From Flavobacteriaceae bacterium (GTDB lineage: Bacteria; Bacteroidota; Bacteroidia; Flavobacteriales; Flavobacteriaceae), in NCBI GenBank assembly GCA_003511845.1, contig DOIV01000041.1:2164-10023 (forward strand): DNA of 7,860 nt, in the 5' to 3' direction. The position numbers were made by a program, and so were the translations under genes. Positions 5,899 to 7,860 of this stretch are shown here, piece by piece; positions within the stretch are counted from its first letter, which is position 1, and each line of letters starts with the position of its first letter. The notes beneath the pieces are model-generated. The model had not been told where the DNA came from. It worked only from the letters and a program-made list of their open reading frames with translations, and made no database searches.

Positions 5899-6153
5899 AT
5901 GTCTTTAGAAAAACAAAAAAAATACTGGAAAGTAAATTTAAGATACTTAGCGATACTTTTATCCATATGGTTTATCGTTTCTTATGTATTTGGTATTTTA
6001 TTGGTAGACCAATTAAATACCATAAGAATTGGAGGTTTTAAACTAGGTTTCTGGTTTGCACAACAAGGTGCAATCTATGTGTTTGTTATTTTGATTTTTG
6101 TATACATCAGATTAATGAACAAATTAGATAAAAAATACGGTTTCGACGAATAA
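5899..6153 (+). CDS. DUF4212 protein, small subunit of a sodium/solute symporter
   Basis: An 84-residue membrane protein with two hydrophobic helices (about 16-37 and 50-71) and charged ends, which fits DUF4212 in length and pattern; the segment GFWFAQQGAIYVFVILIFVY (50-69) is characteristic. DUF4212 proteins are encoded directly ahead of the large SSS-family subunit of the VC_2705 type and are annotated as its small subunit. The same arrangement is seen here, with 27 bp to the next ATG. A role in assembly or regulation of the transporter is assumed for the family rather than proven. The ATG at 5899 is the only start that keeps the normal N-terminus. Confidence 0.92.
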   Translation: MSLEKQKKYWKVNLRYLAILLSIWFIVSYVFGILLVDQLNTIRIGGFKLGFWFAQQGAIYVFVILIFVYIRLMNKLDKKYGFDE

Positions 6154-6180
6154 TTCTTTTCACATAAAAATCTAAAAATT

Positions 6181-7860
6181 ATGAGTGTTCAAATTTGGAC
6201 ATATATTATAGTAATAATTACTTTTAGCCTATACATTGGTATTGCCATTTGGGCAAGAGCAGATTCTACCAAAGAGTTTTATGTAGCTGGCGGAGGCGTT
6301 TCTCCTTTAGCAAACGGATTAGCAACTGCAGCCGATTGGATGTCTGCTGCTTCATTCTTAGGTATGGCAGGTCTAATTTCATTTAAAGGTTATGATGGGT
6401 CTGTCTATTTAATGGGATGGACTGGTGGTTATGTGTTGTTAGCTCTACTGCTTGCTCCCTACCTTAGAAAGTTCGGAAAATTTACAGTCCCAGATTTTAT
6501 TGGCGATCGCTACTATTCTAATGTTGCTAGAACCGTAGCTGTTTTCTGTGCCTTACTAATTTCATTTACTTATGTAGCAGGACAAATGCGTGGTGTTGGT
6601 TTAGTATTTTCTAGATTTTTAGAAGTTGATATCAATACTGGTGTTATTATAGGTATGATTATCGTTTTATTTTATGCCGTTTTGGGTGGTATGAAAGGAA
6701 TTACCTATACACAAGTAGCTCAATATTGTGTCTTAATTTTTGCCTTTATGGTACCTGCAATTTTTATCTCAATTCAAATGACCGGAAACCCTATTCCGCA
6801 ATTAGGAATGGGAGGAAGTGTTGTTGGAGAAAATGTTTATTTATTAGATAAACTAGATGGTTTATCTACTGAACTTGGCTTTGCAGAATATACTAATGGT
6901 TCTAAATCTGTAATAGATATCTTTTTTATTACCGCTGCATTAATGGTGGGTACTGCTGGCTTACCTCATGTAATTGTCCGTTTTTTTACAGTACCCAAAG
7001 TAAGAGATGCGAGAAAATCTGCTGGTTATGCATTGCTATTTATAGCCATTTTGTACACTACAGCTCCAGCAATTTCTGTATTTGCAAGAGTAAATTTAAT
7101 TGAAACCGTAAGTAATAAAGAATATACCTCTATGCCAGATTGGTTTTCTAAATGGGAAACCACAGGTTTGATAACTTTTGACGATAAAAACAATGATGGG
7201 AAAATACAATACGTTGCAGATAAAACTGAGAATGAATTAACCGTAGATCCTGATATTATGGTATTGGCGAATCCTGAAATTGCAAATTTACCAAACTGGG
7301 TAATTGCTTTGGTCGCTGCTGGCGGATTGGCAGCTGCTTTATCGACAGCTGCAGGGCTACTATTGGTAATTTCAACTTCAGTATCACATGATTTAATTAA
7401 AAAACAAATCAAACCAAATATTTCTGACAAAGGGGAATTAATTGCCGCAAGACTTTCTGCTGTAGTTGCAGTCGTTATTGCTGGTTATTTTGGTATTAAC
7501 CCACCAGATCTGGTCGCCGCAACCGTCGCATTGGCATTCGGGCTTGCGGCAGCTTCATTTTTCCCTGCCATTATTTTAGGAATATTTTATAAAAAAATGA
7601 ATAAAGAAGGTGCTATTGCTGGAATGATTGTCGGTATACTATTGATGTTGTTCTACATGATGAAATTTAAATTTGATTGGTTTGGTGGCGGCACAAAAGA
7701 AGATTGGTGGTTCGGCATTTCACCTGAAGGTTTTGGTACAGTTGCTATGTTGGCTAACTTTACCGTATCTTTATTGATATCGCAATTTACACCAGATCCG
7801 CCTCTTGAAGTACAAGATATTGTTGAGAATATTAGAATTCCATCAGGAGCAGGAGAAGCT
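6181..7860 (+). CDS. Sodium:solute symporter (SSS family, VC_2705-type large subunit), 3' end cut by window edge
   Basis: The frame is open for 560 codons to the right edge. It encodes a multi-spanning inner-membrane Na+-coupled transporter of the SSS family, LeuT fold. Family blocks include EFYVAGGGVSPLANGLATAA (32-51) followed by DWMSAASFLGMAG, FTVPDFIGDRYY, the conserved GGLAAALSTAAGLLLVIS (381-398) and SHDL (402-405). A large external loop between membrane segments contains DDKNNDGKI (334-342), which resembles a Ca2+-binding loop. The last visible residues, IRIPSGAGEA, match the usual C-terminus of the subfamily, so only a few codons are probably missing. It resembles ActP-type acetate permeases and, with the DUF4212 partner, likely imports acetate or another short carboxylate; the substrate is inferred. 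The ATG at 6181 has no clear Shine-Dalgarno sequence. Confidence 0.93.
   Translation, partial: MSVQIWTYIIVIITFSLYIGIAIWARADSTKEFYVAGGGVSPLANGLATAADWMSAASFLGMAGLISFKGYDGSVYLMGWTGGYVLLALLLAPYLRKFGKFTVPDFIGDRYYSNVARTVAVFCALLISFTYVAGQMRGVGLVFSRFLEVDINTGVIIGMIIVLFYAVLGGMKGITYTQVAQYCVLIFAFMVPAIFISIQMTGNPIPQLGMGGSVVGENVYLLDKLDGLSTELGFAEYTNGSKSVIDIFFITAALMVGTAGLPHVIVRFFTVPKVRDARKSAGYALLFIAILYTTAPAISVFARVNLIETVSNKEYTSMPDWFSKWETTGLITFDDKNNDGKIQYVADKTENELTVDPDIMVLANPEIANLPNWVIALVAAGGLAAALSTAAGLLLVISTSVSHDLIKKQIKPNISDKGELIAARLSAVVAVVIAGYFGINPPDLVAATVALAFGLAAASFFPAIILGIFYKKMNKEGAIAGMIVGILLMLFYMMKFKFDWFGGGTKEDWWFGISPEGFGTVAMLANFTVSLLISQFTPDPPLEVQDIVENIRIPSGAGEA

Noticed and set aside
7121..7128. A third copy of the TetR operator half-site AATATACC
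   Set aside because: It is inside the symporter coding sequence and the following bases do not form a second arm; a chance match in A+T-rich DNA.
7026..7430. A 134-codon open frame on the - strand
   Set aside because: It lies wholly inside the well-supported symporter gene on the + strand, its product resembles no family and it has no promoter; it is a shadow frame.

Overview
The window reads as chromosomal DNA of a Bacteroidota species, most likely a marine-type Flavobacteriaceae. The reasons are strong A+T richness, starts without clear Shine-Dalgarno sequences, TAnnTTTG-type promoter octamers ahead of two genes, and a gene set (DUF4442, DUF4212 plus VC_2705-type symporter, DinB-like, TauE/SafE) familiar from that group. 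This placement is an inference; no rRNA or other phylogenetic marker is present.

Left part (1-2164, + strand): pdxH (pyridoxamine 5'-phosphate oxidase, starting at base 1), then a SixA-type histidine phosphatase and, 11 bp further, a Ppx/GppA phosphatase that must start with TTG. The last two probably share a promoter at about 721-748 and point to phosphate or polyphosphate metabolism.

Middle part (2171-4866, - strand): a compact run transcribed leftwards, in the order TetR regulator, small PPOX-type split-barrel protein, DinB-fold protein, DUF4442 hot-dog protein and HD-domain hydrolase. The HD gene carries one in-frame TAA that separates its first three metal ligands from the last, so it is called a pseudogene. 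A 22-bp inverted repeat lies in front of tetR, and a weaker version sits in the only sizeable gap inside the run, ahead of the DinB gene. Together they suggest an autoregulated unit with a second internal control point. The physiological role of this set is not known to me and is the most interesting open question here.

Right part (4922-7860): a TauE/SafE permease on the - strand, a 197-bp divergent intergenic region, and on the + strand a two-gene Na+/solute symporter (DUF4212 small subunit plus SSS large subunit). The large subunit runs off the right edge, probably only a few residues short of its end. In related bacteria this pair is associated with uptake of acetate or other short carboxylates.

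No tRNA, rRNA, CRISPR array, insertion sequence or phage gene was seen. No stretch over 300 bp lacks a gene.
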